Source: Clostridiales bacterium UBA6386 (lineage in GTDB: Bacteria > Bacillota > Clostridia > Oscillospirales > Oscillospiraceae). From it: a stretch of 12,904 bases of DNA. The DNA is taken from positions 1-12,904 of the forward strand of contig DJQM01000045.1 in NCBI GenBank assembly GCA_002437585.1, given 5' to 3'. The notes beneath the pieces were generated by a model, which was not told the DNA's origin, did no database searches, and saw only the letters and a program-made list of their open reading frames with translations. A program made the translations under genes and the position numbers. Shown piece by piece: positions 1 to 6,918 of this stretch (positions are counted from its first letter, which is position 1; every line of letters starts with the position of its first letter).

Positions 1-12
1 CATCTTCAATAC

Positions 13-18
13 AGGAGG
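13..18 (+). promoter_or_regulatory. Ribosome binding site of the XRE regulator
   Basis: AGGAGG sits 8 nt before the ATG at 27 and fixes that start. Confidence 0.85.
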
Positions 19-26
19 CATTTCAA

Positions 27-491
27 ATGAACCAAACAGTCATCGGCAGCTATATCGCGCGCAAGCGCAAGGAACAGAACCTGACCCAGGAGCAGCTGGC
101 GCAGCTGCTCGGCGTGTCCAACAAGACCATTTCAAAATGGGAAAACGGCAAGTCTATGCCCGATTACAGCATCATCCAGGGGCTCTGCGACGCACTCCAT
201 GTGACGCTTCCGGAGCTGATGGACGGAGAGGATGGGGCAGACAGCAGCGTGCGGGTCTACGACGATGCGCAGATTCTGGATCTGCTGCGCCGTGTGCAGG
301 AGCTGGAGCGGCAGAAGGGCATCCTCTACGGCCTTGTCCTGATCGTTCTCGGCATTGCCTGCAGCGCCATGTCCCAGACCACCGGCGGAACGGATGTGCA
401 GGACTTCCTCTCAGGCGTTCTGATGGGCTTGTCCATCGCGGAAATTCTGGCAGGCATTATGATTGCAGGAAACCGGCTGCTTGGCGGGTAA
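27..491 (+). CDS. XRE-family HTH regulator with two C-terminal membrane helices
   Basis: A 154-residue protein. Residues about 6-64 form a classic Cro/C1 (XRE) helix-turn-helix: the segment with LTQEQLAQLLGVSNKTISKWENGK has the usual recognition-helix signature. A short linker (about 65-90) leads to a charged helix (LLRRVQELERQK) and two hydrophobic segments at about 98-116 and 126-148, so the DNA-binding domain is probably tethered to the membrane. The ATG at 27 is preceded by AGGAGG at 13-18 with 8-nt spacing, which fixes the start. Membrane-linked XRE proteins are common in Firmicutes and often control a neighbouring gene, but the upstream neighbour is outside the window and the downstream gene is convergent, so no target can be named. 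The domain call is firm; the function is unknown. Confidence 0.9.
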   Translation: MNQTVIGSYIARKRKEQNLTQEQLAQLLGVSNKTISKWENGKSMPDYSIIQGLCDALHVTLPELMDGEDGADSSVRVYDDAQILDLLRRVQELERQKGILYGLVLIVLGIACSAMSQTTGGTDVQDFLSGVLMGLSIAEILAGIMIAGNRLLGG

Positions 492-495
492 TCAC

Positions 496-584
496 GATAA
501 CGCAGCGTTGGCTAGGGTGTATCTGAAAAATCTCGCATTGCCGGCTCTCGTCGATTTCATCAGAGCTTCCCTAAAAACGTTATC
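496..584. repeat. Imperfect inverted repeat, possible miniature element or IS-end remnant
   Basis: The arms at 513-532 and 553-573 are imperfect reverse complements: both begin TAGGG on their own strand, share TCTGA and end AAATC, with about 15 of 20 positions matching. An outer pair, GATAACG at 496-502 and CGTTATC at 578-584, is also complementary. The centre (533-552) shows no coding potential. The arrangement resembles the two ends of an insertion sequence brought together, or a very small MITE. No transposase is present and I cannot name a family. Confidence 0.45.
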
Positions 585-619
585 TTCGGCGCGGCCTCTT
601 TTCGGCAATTCCTAAAGCA

Positions 620-750
620 ACACCGCATAATCCGGCAGGAAGCCTCAGCCAGGATTTGGGATCCCATGCAATGCTCTGAAAGTGGGGGATTTCAGGACTG
701 CGGAAGCGGGGTAACGGCGGCCGAATCTTGCGGACGCAATTGTGCGGTGT
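620..750. repeat. 131-bp segment bounded by 12-bp imperfect inverted repeats
   Basis: ACACCGCATAAT at 620-631 and ATTGTGCGGTGT at 739-750 are reverse complements at 11 of 12 positions. The interior has no credible gene but includes a perfect 10-bp palindrome, TGGGATCCCA, at 657-666. Non-coding and terminally repeated, it fits a MITE-like or dispersed intergenic repeat. No clear target-site duplication is visible, so mobility is inferred only. Confidence 0.4.
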
Positions 751-771
751 CACCCTGTCGTAAATAATGTT

Positions 772-796
772 GGGGTCAGGCAGTGCGCCTGACCCC
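772..796. repeat. Perfect hairpin between convergent genes
   Basis: GGGGTCAGG (772-780) and CCTGACCCC (788-796) pair perfectly. The closing C781-G787 pair extends the stem to 10 bp around a 5-nt loop. It lies between the convergent XRE gene and ppk1 and could end either transcript. Neither side has a proper T-run, so an intrinsic terminator is not proven. The rest of 800-905 shows nothing I can identify. Confidence 0.4.
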
Positions 797-905
797 TTGG
801 TTATAGATAAAGATTGCGCGCAGAAATAAAGTCCTTGATCCCCTGCCCCCAGTCACGGGAAGAAGAGCTCAGCCTTTCGCTCCATGGTTTTTTCGGCTAT
901 CCGCG

Positions 906-3020
906 TTATCTCTTCAGCAGCCCCTTCAGCCACAGACTCAGTCTGCCAGGTTTCTTGACCGGCTCTGCCGGGATATGAGGGGAATGATGAAGGAAATAAT
1001 CCTGAGAATCAAAGGGCACCGCACTGTGCTTCCGGCAATAGCTGCCGTCAGGCAGCATCAGGCTGGCCTTGGCCGTGTCCCGGAGCTGGCAATCCAGCAG
1101 CCATTTCAGCTGACTGCGCAGATAGGGGTCGTGAACCGGGCAGGCGATCTCCACCCGGCGGTTCAGGTTTCGGGTCATGAGGTCGGCGGAGGAAATGTAG
1201 ATTTCCTCGGTCTCCCCCCGCCCGAACAGGTATATCCGGGCATGCTCCAGGAACCGGCCAACCAGACTGGTCACATGGATGTTCTCCGTCAGCCCGGGCA
1301 CTCCGGGCAGAATGCAGCAGATGCCCCGGATAATGAGCTGCACCTCCACCCCCGCCTGGGAAGCCTCCGCCAGCTTATCGATGACCTCCCGCTCGGTAAC
1401 GGAGTTGGCCTTGATGCAGATGTAGCCCTCTTTCCCCAGTGCAGTCTGCCGGTCGATCTGTTCCAGAAGCATTTCCTTGATCCGGAAGGGGGATACGCAC
1501 AGCTGCCGGTACTCCCCGTCCAGCCGGTTCACCAGCATATTCCGGAAGAAAGCCGCCGCATCCTCGCCAATGGCAGGATCCACGGTCATCAGGCTCAGGT
1601 CTGTGTACATGGTGTTGGTCTTCTCGTTGTAGTTCCCGGTGCCGATCTGGGTCAGATAACTGGTTTTGTTGTGATTTCTCAGGGTAATCAGGCAGATTTT
1701 ACTGTGGCATTTGAAGCCCTCAGTGCCATAAATTACCTGACAGCCGGACTCTTCCAGCATTTTCGACCATGCCAGATTGTTTTCCTCGTCGAACCGGGCC
1801 CGCAGCTCCATAAGCACCAGCACTTCCTTCCCATTCTCCGCCGCCCGGCACAGGGTCTGGGCGATTTTGGAGGAGGAAGCCAGTCGGTAGATGGTGATCT
1901 TAATGGAAAGCACCTGGGGATTTTCTGCCGCCTCGTTCAGAAGCCGCAGGAAGGGCTCCACCGAATCGTAGGGATAGAACAGCAGCCGGTCACGCCGCTG
2001 AATCTGGGAAAGGATCGGCTGATCCGTCAGCAGATCCTCCGCCCACCGGGGACGGCTGGCCGGATAGGTCAGCCTCAGAGCCAGCTCCTTGGGCAGCTCT
2101 CCCACCAGGCTGAATACATAGCGCATATTCAGCGGGCAGCTGTCTACAAACACCTGATGCGTCTCCACCCGGATCAGTTCGGACAGTATCCTCTGGAACT
2201 CAGAAGAAACCTGGCAGCTCAGCTCCAGCCGCACCACCGCCAGGTGATCCCGCTGCTTGAGCAGCTTCTTCATCTGACTGCGGAAGTCCTCTTCGTTGTC
2301 CTCAAACTTCTCCTCGTCGAAGCTGATGTCCGCATTCCGGGTGACGGCGATCACGCAGCTCTCCCGGACGCTGTAGCCGTCGAACAAGGCAGGCAGCCAG
2401 CGCAGAAGCACATTTTCCGTGCGCACATACCGCACACCGCCGGGAAGAATCAGGTATGGGGGCGCACCCTCCGGCATGGGCACCAGCCCTACCGCCCGGC
2501 GACCCTTCTTATCCTCCAGCAATGCCACGGCATACAGCCGCTTGTTCACAAGATGCGGCACCGGATGGTTGGGTCCCAGCAGAATCGGCGACAGAACCGG
2601 CAGCAGCACGCTTTTGAAGAACCGGTTCATCTGCTTCAGTTCCTCCGCCGTCAGGTTCTCCGGCAGCAGATCCGCAATGCCGCTGCGGTTCAGCTCTTCT
2701 GCCACAGCGGTGTAAATCTGTTTTTTCATGGCCAGCAGTCCGGGCACCGCCCGATAGATCTTATGCAGCTGCTCGGCGGCCGTCCAGCCGGTTTTGTTGT
2801 CCTGGTCGTCGGGGGTCATCCGGGCCAGGTCAAAAAGGCTCCCCACCCGCACCATAAAAAATTCGTCCTGGTTGCTGGAGAAAATAGACACAAACTTCAG
2901 CCGCTCCAAGGCGGGCACCGTCGGATCTGCCGCCTCTTCCAATACCCGCTGGTTGAACCGAAGCCAGCTCAGCTCTCGGTTTTGGGTGTATCTGTATTGT
3001 CTTTCAGTATTCTTTGGCAT
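906..3020 (-). CDS. ppk1: Polyphosphate kinase (PPK1)
   Basis: A 704-residue protein of normal PPK1 length. It reversibly transfers the gamma-phosphate of ATP to a polyphosphate chain. The N-terminus has the family opening NRELSWLRFNQRVLEEA (about 14-30). The C-terminal half has two phospholipase-D-like halves. The first contains YGTEGFKCHSKI, where H439 is the expected autophosphorylated histidine, followed by GTGNYNE (460-466). The second contains LEHARIYLFG with H593. The start at 3020 keeps the full N-terminal motif and has GGGAAGG just upstream. It lies inside ppx, so the two genes overlap by 52 bp and are probably translated from one mRNA. It is the last gene of the operon. All key residues look intact. 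Confidence 0.96.
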   Translation of the reverse strand: MPKNTERQYRYTQNRELSWLRFNQRVLEEAADPTVPALERLKFVSIFSSNQDEFFMVRVGSLFDLARMTPDDQDNKTGWTAAEQLHKIYRAVPGLLAMKKQIYTAVAEELNRSGIADLLPENLTAEELKQMNRFFKSVLLPVLSPILLGPNHPVPHLVNKRLYAVALLEDKKGRRAVGLVPMPEGAPPYLILPGGVRYVRTENVLLRWLPALFDGYSVRESCVIAVTRNADISFDEEKFEDNEEDFRSQMKKLLKQRDHLAVVRLELSCQVSSEFQRILSELIRVETHQVFVDSCPLNMRYVFSLVGELPKELALRLTYPASRPRWAEDLLTDQPILSQIQRRDRLLFYPYDSVEPFLRLLNEAAENPQVLSIKITIYRLASSSKIAQTLCRAAENGKEVLVLMELRARFDEENNLAWSKMLEESGCQVIYGTEGFKCHSKICLITLRNHNKTSYLTQIGTGNYNEKTNTMYTDLSLMTVDPAIGEDAAAFFRNMLVNRLDGEYRQLCVSPFRIKEMLLEQIDRQTALGKEGYICIKANSVTEREVIDKLAEASQAGVEVQLIIRGICCILPGVPGLTENIHVTSLVGRFLEHARIYLFGRGETEEIYISSADLMTRNLNRRVEIACPVHDPYLRSQLKWLLDCQLRDTAKASLMLPDGSYCRKHSAVPFDSQDYFLHHSPHIPAEPVKKPGRLSLWLKGLLKR

Positions 3021-3892
3021 AAATAACCTTCCCGAACGCCGTATTTACTGACAATCAGCTGCTGCGCCTGAAACAGGTGAAATACATGCTGGAGGATCAG
3101 TACCCCCGGCACCAGCGTGTGAATACGCTCCGGCTCCAGGCGGAGAATCAGGTCGCTGACCGCCTTCTTCCCGCTGCAAAGGAAGCCGCACAGCCCGTCC
3201 AGCTGCTCCGCCGTAATGCTGCGGCAGTCCTCGGAGATTTTATAGTAGTGCCTGGCAAGCTTCAGGGTGGCTCGGGCAGTGCCGCCGACCCCCACCACCA
3301 GAGGTCTCGGGGTCAGGGCACCCGCCGGGATGTGGATGGCATCGCTCACCGTCTGACACAGACGCTTGATGGATCCCGCTCCGGGCAGCACCTTCTTGAC
3401 GCACCGGCGGTACAGGCTCAGCGAGCCGATGGGAAAGCTGGCGTAATCCACGGGTTTTCCATTTTCAAAGGTGACGATCTCCGTGCTGGCACCGCCGATG
3501 TCCAGAAACGCACCGCCGGTCAGGTGCAGCTCCTCCATGGCTCCGGCATAGCCGAAAAGAGCCTCATCCTCCCCGGAAATCACCTCAACGCAGTAGCCTG
3601 TAGCCGCACGGATCACGGACAGTGCCTGCTCCGTGTTGGATACGTTGCGAAGGGATGCTGTGGCGAAGACCCGAACCTGCCGGATATCCAGAGTCTGCAG
3701 AGTGCTCCGGAAGCTCAGAAGGCCGGAACAGGCGCACTCAATACCCTCTGCCGACAGCTTTCCGTTCTCCACATAGCCGGCCAGGCCTGCCATGATTTTC
3801 TCCCGGAAGAGAATTTTGAAGCTTTGCCCCTGGGTTTCGTAGAGGGTCAGACGGATGGAGTTGGAGCCGATGTCAATAACCGCCTGCTTCAT
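2969..3892 (-). CDS. ppx: Exopolyphosphatase, Ppx/GppA family
   Basis: A 307-residue protein with the ASKHA fold signatures of Ppx/GppA phosphatases: DIGSNS (7-12, phosphate loop), TAS (78-80), SGEDEA (106-111), DIGGASTE (131-138, second phosphate loop) and GVGGTA (201-206). These enzymes cleave terminal phosphate from polyphosphate, and some also hydrolyse pppGpp. The length matches the short two-domain form without the C-terminal HD-like domain of E. coli Ppx. Its ATG overlaps the TGA of the preceding small gene (ATGA, 3889-3892) behind a GGTGAGG site, and its 3' end overlaps ppk1 by 52 bp. The tight linkage to ppk1 favours polyphosphate over pppGpp as the substrate; that is inference. Confidence 0.92.
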   Translation of the reverse strand: MKQAVIDIGSNSIRLTLYETQGQSFKILFREKIMAGLAGYVENGKLSAEGIECACSGLLSFRSTLQTLDIRQVRVFATASLRNVSNTEQALSVIRAATGYCVEVISGEDEALFGYAGAMEELHLTGGAFLDIGGASTEIVTFENGKPVDYASFPIGSLSLYRRCVKKVLPGAGSIKRLCQTVSDAIHIPAGALTPRPLVVGVGGTARATLKLARHYYKISEDCRSITAEQLDGLCGFLCSGKKAVSDLILRLEPERIHTLVPGVLILQHVFHLFQAQQLIVSKYGVREGYLCQRILKDNTDTPKTES

Positions 3893-4161
3893 TCGGCCTC
3901 ACCAGTGCCTGTGCTGATCTCATCCTCCAGTTCCGGCTCCTCTGTCTCTTCCTCTTCCCCGTCCGTCTCCGCCGCTTCCGGCATCTGCGCCGTCTCGGTT
4001 TCCGGCACCCGGAACAGGGCAATGACCTTGGCGGAAGGGGTGACGGAGAAGCTTACCATCTCCCAGCCGCGCTGGGCATACTCGTTGGCGATTTTCTCAA
4101 GAGCGGCGGCCATTTTCTTGGCCTTGGGGGCATAATCGATCACGACGGTTTTATAATTCAT
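3889..4161 (-). CDS. DUF4177-like small protein with acidic tail
   Basis: A 90-residue protein, first gene of the polyphosphate operon. Residues 1-52 resemble the DUF4177 type: a short strand (YKTVVIDY), a helix rich in A, K and E, then RGWEMVSFS and a final strand (KVIALFRV). Residues 53-90 are a low-complexity tail with 15 Glu and 2 Asp in 38 residues and no Lys or Arg, so probably disordered. The stop overlaps the ppx start (ATGA), which suggests translational coupling. The start has an AAGG-rich site (AAGGTAAGGAAT) immediately upstream. The function is unknown. Position suggests a role linked to polyphosphate metabolism, but nothing in the sequence proves it. The DUF assignment is from memory of the fold pattern. 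Confidence 0.8.
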   Translation of the reverse strand: MNYKTVVIDYAPKAKKMAAALEKIANEYAQRGWEMVSFSVTPSAKVIALFRVPETETAQMPEAAETDGEEEETEEPELEDEISTGTGEAE

Positions 4162-4209
4162 ATTCCTTACCTTCTTTTCTGCATGATACGTTTTAGTTTA
4201 TCCCAAAAA

Positions 4210-4249
4210 TGTAAACTGCACGACCGACCCTATGTAAAATAAAGGTAAA
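4210..4249 (-). promoter_or_regulatory. TTTACA/TTTACC repeats upstream of polyphosphate operon (putative PhoP-type boxes)
   Basis: On the minus strand TTTACC (4249-4244) is followed exactly 11 bp later by TTTACA (4238-4233), and another TTTACA lies at 4215-4210. Gram-positive PhoP binds TTWACA-like hexamers repeated every 11 bp, and polyphosphate genes are natural members of a phosphate regulon. The third copy is 23 bp further on, slightly out of register. I could not find a convincing -35/-10 pair in this AT-rich stretch, so the promoter itself is not placed. Confidence 0.4.
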
Positions 4250-4353
4250 GCCATTTTTTGCGTACATTTTAGGGCAAAAGAGTAGAAAAAACTGCCTTTA
4301 TGCGCACCGGCACAGCAATCCGCCGCCCTCCTCATGGCGGGATACGGCTTGCC

Positions 4354-4376
4354 GCCCCGGTGCATCCCACCGGGGC
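4354..4376 (-). terminator. Hairpin 3' of nrdD, possible terminator
   Basis: GCCCCGGTG and CACCGGGGC form a perfect 9-bp stem with a 5-nt loop, 22 nt after the nrdD stop codon. A second weaker hairpin (CCGCC/GGCGG, 4323-4340) and a run of six T on the minus strand (4291-4286) follow. The T-run is too far from either stem for a textbook intrinsic terminator, but the region 4286-4376 is the likely end of the nrdD transcript. Confidence 0.45.
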
Positions 4377-4398
4377 GCGATGGCAGCCTGTTTTGCGC

Positions 4399-6621
4399 TT
4401 ACAGATGCAGAACCCGATCCTTGATCTCCTGGGTACGACCCTGGTTCCAGAACTGGGTGCCGATGTAGCCGCAGGTGCGTCTGGCCACGTTCATCTTGCT
4501 CTGGTCGGTGTTGCCGCACTGGGGGCACACCCAGATGAGCTTTCCGTCCTCCTCCTGAATGGTGATCTCGCCGTCATAGCCGCAGACCTGGCAGTAGTCG
4601 GACTTGGTGTTCAGCTCGGCGTACATAATATTGTCGTAGATGAACTGCATGACCTCCAGCACCGCGTCGATGTTCTGCTGCATATTGGGTACCTCCACAT
4701 AGCTGATGGCGCCGCCGGGAGACAGCTGCTGGAACTCGGACTCGAAGGACAGCTTGGTAAAGGCGTCGATCTGCTCGGTGACGTGGACATGGTAGGAATT
4801 GGTGATATAGCTCTTGTCCGTAATGCCGGGGATCAGGCCGAACCGCTTTTGCAGACACTTGGCGAACTTATAGGTGGTGGACTCCAGGGGAGTGCCGTAC
4901 AGGGAGTAGTCAATATTCTCCGCCGCCTTCCACTGGGCGCACTTGTCGTTCATCTTCTGCATGACGGACAGGGCGAAGGGCTTGGCGGAAGCGTCGGTAT
5001 GGGACTTGCCGGTCATATACTTGACGCATTCATAAAGACCCGCGTAGCCCAGGGAAATGGTGGAGTAGCCGCCGTAAAGGAGCTTATCGATCGGCTCGCC
5101 CTTCTGAAGTCTGGCCAGAGCGCCGTACTGCCACAGGATGGGAGCCGCGTCGGACAGGGTGCCCTTCAGCCGCTCGTGACGGCACTGGAGTGCCTGATGG
5201 CACAGCTCCAGCCGTTCCTCGAAAATCTGCCAGAACTTGTCCATGTCCCGGCCGGAGGACAGTGCCGCATCCACCAGGTTGATCGTCACCACGCCCTGGT
5301 TGAACCGGCCATAGTACTTGGGCTTCCCCGGCTCGTAGTTCTTGGCGTTGGCGATATTGTTCCAGCCGTTGCCGGAGCGGTCGGGGGTCAGGAAGCTCCG
5401 GCAGCCCATGCAGGTGTACACGTCGCCGTGACCCGGGGTCTCCCCCTTGGACAGCTTGTACTCCCGCATTTTCTTCTCGCTGATATAGTCGGGCACCATC
5501 CGCTTGGCGGTACACTCGGCGGCCAGCCGGGTCAGATACCAGTAAGGCGTGCCCTCCCGGACGTTGTCCTCCTCCAGCACATAGATGAGCTTGGGGAAGG
5601 CCGGGGTGATCCACACGCCCTTCTCATTCTTCACACCCTCGTAGCGCTGGCGCAGGGTCTCCTCGATGATCATGGCCAGGTCTTTCTTCTCCTGCTCGCT
5701 TCTGGCCTCGTTCAGGTACATGAACACGGTGATGAAGGGAGCCTGGCCGTTGGTGGTCATCAGCGTCACCACCTGGTACTGGATGGTCTGCACGCCCCGG
5801 CGAACTTCTTCCCGAAGCCGATCCTCCACCACCTTGGACACGGTTTCCTCCTCCGGCGCAATGCCGAAGGCCTTCAGCTCCCGCTCCACGGTTCTGCGGA
5901 TCTTCTCCCGGCTGATCTGGACGAAGGGAGCCAGATGGGTCAGGGAAATGGACTGCCCGCCGTACTGGTTGGAGGCCACCTGGGCGATGATCTGGGTGGC
6001 GATGTTGCAGGCGGTGGAGAAGGAATGGGGCTTCTCGATGAGCGTGCCGGAGATGACGGTGCCGTTCTGGAGCATGTCGTCCAGGTTCACCAGGTCGCAG
6101 TTGTGCATGTGCTGGGCGTAGTAATCGGAATCGTGGAAGTGGATGATGCCCGCCTCGTGGGCGGCCACGATCTCCTGGGGCAGGAGAATCCGGTTGGTGA
6201 TGTCCTTGCTCACCTCGCCTGCCATATAGTCCCGCTGAACGGCGTTGATGGTGGGGTTCTTATTGGCGTTCTCCTGCTTGACCTCCTCGTTGTTGCACTC
6301 GATGAGGGTCAGGATCCGGTCGTCGGTGGTGTTGGACTGCCGGGCAAGAGACCGGGTATAGCGGTAGGTGATATATTCCTTGGCCACCTCAAAGGCACCG
6401 TGAGCCATGATGGCCTTCTCCACCAGATCCTGAATCTCCTCCACGGAGGGGCTGCGCCCCATTTCCTCGCAGGAAATCTGGACGCTCTGGGAGATCCGCT
6501 GAATCTGCAAAGGGGTCATACGCACCTTTTCGTCTGTGGCTTCGTTGGCCTTGGTCACGGCCATCACGATCTTTCCAATGTCAAAAACAGCCTCCGCGCC
6601 GTTTCTCTTAATAATCTTCAT
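4399..6621 (-). CDS. nrdD: Anaerobic (class III) ribonucleoside-triphosphate reductase, large subunit
   Basis: A 740-residue protein from the ATG at 6621, which has AAGGAGG (6637-6631) 9 nt upstream. The longer frame to 6714 runs into the promoter and is not used. It reduces ribonucleotides to deoxyribonucleotides without oxygen. Residues 1 to about 90 (KIIKRNGAEAVFDIGKI...) form an ATP-cone allosteric domain. The catalytic barrel follows, with C175 in HMHNCDLVN. A zinc ribbon uses C677, C680, C699 and C702. The glycyl radical site RTCGYIG near the C-terminus places the radical on G718. All expected elements are present. The radical SAM activase NrdG, often the next gene, is not adjacent: the downstream neighbour is the polyphosphate operon. 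Confidence 0.97.
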   Translation of the reverse strand: MKIIKRNGAEAVFDIGKIVMAVTKANEATDEKVRMTPLQIQRISQSVQISCEEMGRSPSVEEIQDLVEKAIMAHGAFEVAKEYITYRYTRSLARQSNTTDDRILTLIECNNEEVKQENANKNPTINAVQRDYMAGEVSKDITNRILLPQEIVAAHEAGIIHFHDSDYYAQHMHNCDLVNLDDMLQNGTVISGTLIEKPHSFSTACNIATQIIAQVASNQYGGQSISLTHLAPFVQISREKIRRTVERELKAFGIAPEEETVSKVVEDRLREEVRRGVQTIQYQVVTLMTTNGQAPFITVFMYLNEARSEQEKKDLAMIIEETLRQRYEGVKNEKGVWITPAFPKLIYVLEEDNVREGTPYWYLTRLAAECTAKRMVPDYISEKKMREYKLSKGETPGHGDVYTCMGCRSFLTPDRSGNGWNNIANAKNYEPGKPKYYGRFNQGVVTINLVDAALSSGRDMDKFWQIFEERLELCHQALQCRHERLKGTLSDAAPILWQYGALARLQKGEPIDKLLYGGYSTISLGYAGLYECVKYMTGKSHTDASAKPFALSVMQKMNDKCAQWKAAENIDYSLYGTPLESTTYKFAKCLQKRFGLIPGITDKSYITNSYHVHVTEQIDAFTKLSFESEFQQLSPGGAISYVEVPNMQQNIDAVLEVMQFIYDNIMYAELNTKSDYCQVCGYDGEITIQEEDGKLIWVCPQCGNTDQSKMNVARRTCGYIGTQFWNQGRTQEIKDRVLHL

Positions 6622-6650
6622 TGGGTAACTCCTCCTTGGGTCTGTCTTAC

Positions 6651-6671
6651 GCCCAGAATCGGGAACTGGGC
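6651..6671 (-). other. 5' UTR hairpin of nrdD mRNA
   Basis: GCCCAG and CTGGGC form a 6-bp stem around a 9-nt loop immediately downstream of the -10 box, so it sits at or near the 5' end of the transcript. It may protect the mRNA. There is no T-run and no antiterminator is visible, so attenuation is not supported. Confidence 0.4.
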
Positions 6672-6673
6672 TT

Positions 6674-6701
6674 ATTATACTAGATATTGTGGTTTTGTCA
6701 A
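6674..6701 (-). promoter_or_regulatory. Sigma-A promoter of nrdD
   Basis: A perfect TTGACA (6701-6696) and a perfect TATAAT (6679-6674) on the minus strand are separated by 16 bp. Transcription would start near 6667, giving a leader of about 45 nt before the ATG at 6621. Two NrdR boxes surround it. Confidence 0.9.
6677..6692 (-). promoter_or_regulatory. NrdR box, promoter-proximal
   Basis: Minus-strand CCACAATATCTAGTAT matches the NrdR consensus ACACWATATATWGTGT at 13 of 16 positions. It covers most of the promoter spacer and part of the -10, so a bound repressor would block RNA polymerase. Its partner box lies exactly 16 bp upstream. Confidence 0.82.
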
Positions 6702-6708
6702 GAGTCTG

Positions 6709-6724
6709 CCACAAAATACAGTGT
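6709..6724 (-). promoter_or_regulatory. NrdR box, promoter-distal
   Basis: Minus-strand ACACTGTATTTTGTGG matches the NrdR consensus at 13 of 16 positions. The gap to the proximal box is 16 bp (centre-to-centre 32 bp, about three helical turns), the usual NrdR arrangement. It lies just upstream of the -35 hexamer. Confidence 0.82.
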
Positions 6725-6826
6725 CATCGTTTTCGGCGGAAAAAAGTTTCCTTTTCCCATCCAGGAAAACCGGCCTCAGGAATCCGATAAACCAATTCCT
6801 TTTTCGTCTTTTTGTGAAAGAAAGGT

Positions 6827-6855
6827 TTGAAATCGGTGAGGGAATGTAGTATAAT
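6827..6855 (+). promoter_or_regulatory. Sigma-A promoter of the aldose epimerase gene
   Basis: TTGAAA (6827-6832) and TATAAT (6850-6855) are separated by 17 bp. Transcription would start near 6862, about 55 nt before the GTG start. Confidence 0.85.
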
Positions 6856-6903
6856 CTCAAAAAGTGCCTTTACATAACCAAACCCGTTTCCCCGGGAAAA
6901 ATG

Positions 6904-6910
6904 AAAGGAG
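6904..6910 (+). promoter_or_regulatory. Ribosome binding site that selects the GTG start of galM
   Basis: AAAGGAG lies 8 nt before GTG at 6919. It is inside the reading frame that would begin at ATG 6901, which itself has only a weak GGGAAAA upstream. Confidence 0.75.
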
Positions 6911-6918
6911 TCATTTCC

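Noticed and set aside
975..3026. A 683-codon open frame on the plus strand
   Set aside because: It is antisense to ppk1, with no ribosome binding site or recognisable domain.
3889..4003. Acidic tail as a target for lysine polyphosphorylation (PASK-like motif)
   Set aside because: PASK tracts need lysines among acidic and serine residues; this tail contains no lysine.
6651..6671. Riboswitch or attenuator in the nrdD leader
   Set aside because: The leader is only about 45 nt, with one small hairpin, no T-run and no alternative pairing that I can see.
4300..6849. An 849-codon open frame on the plus strand
   Set aside because: It is antisense to nrdD, whose motifs and start signals are unambiguous. 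Its translation is low-complexity (L, G, V, H rich) and typical of a GC-rich shadow frame.
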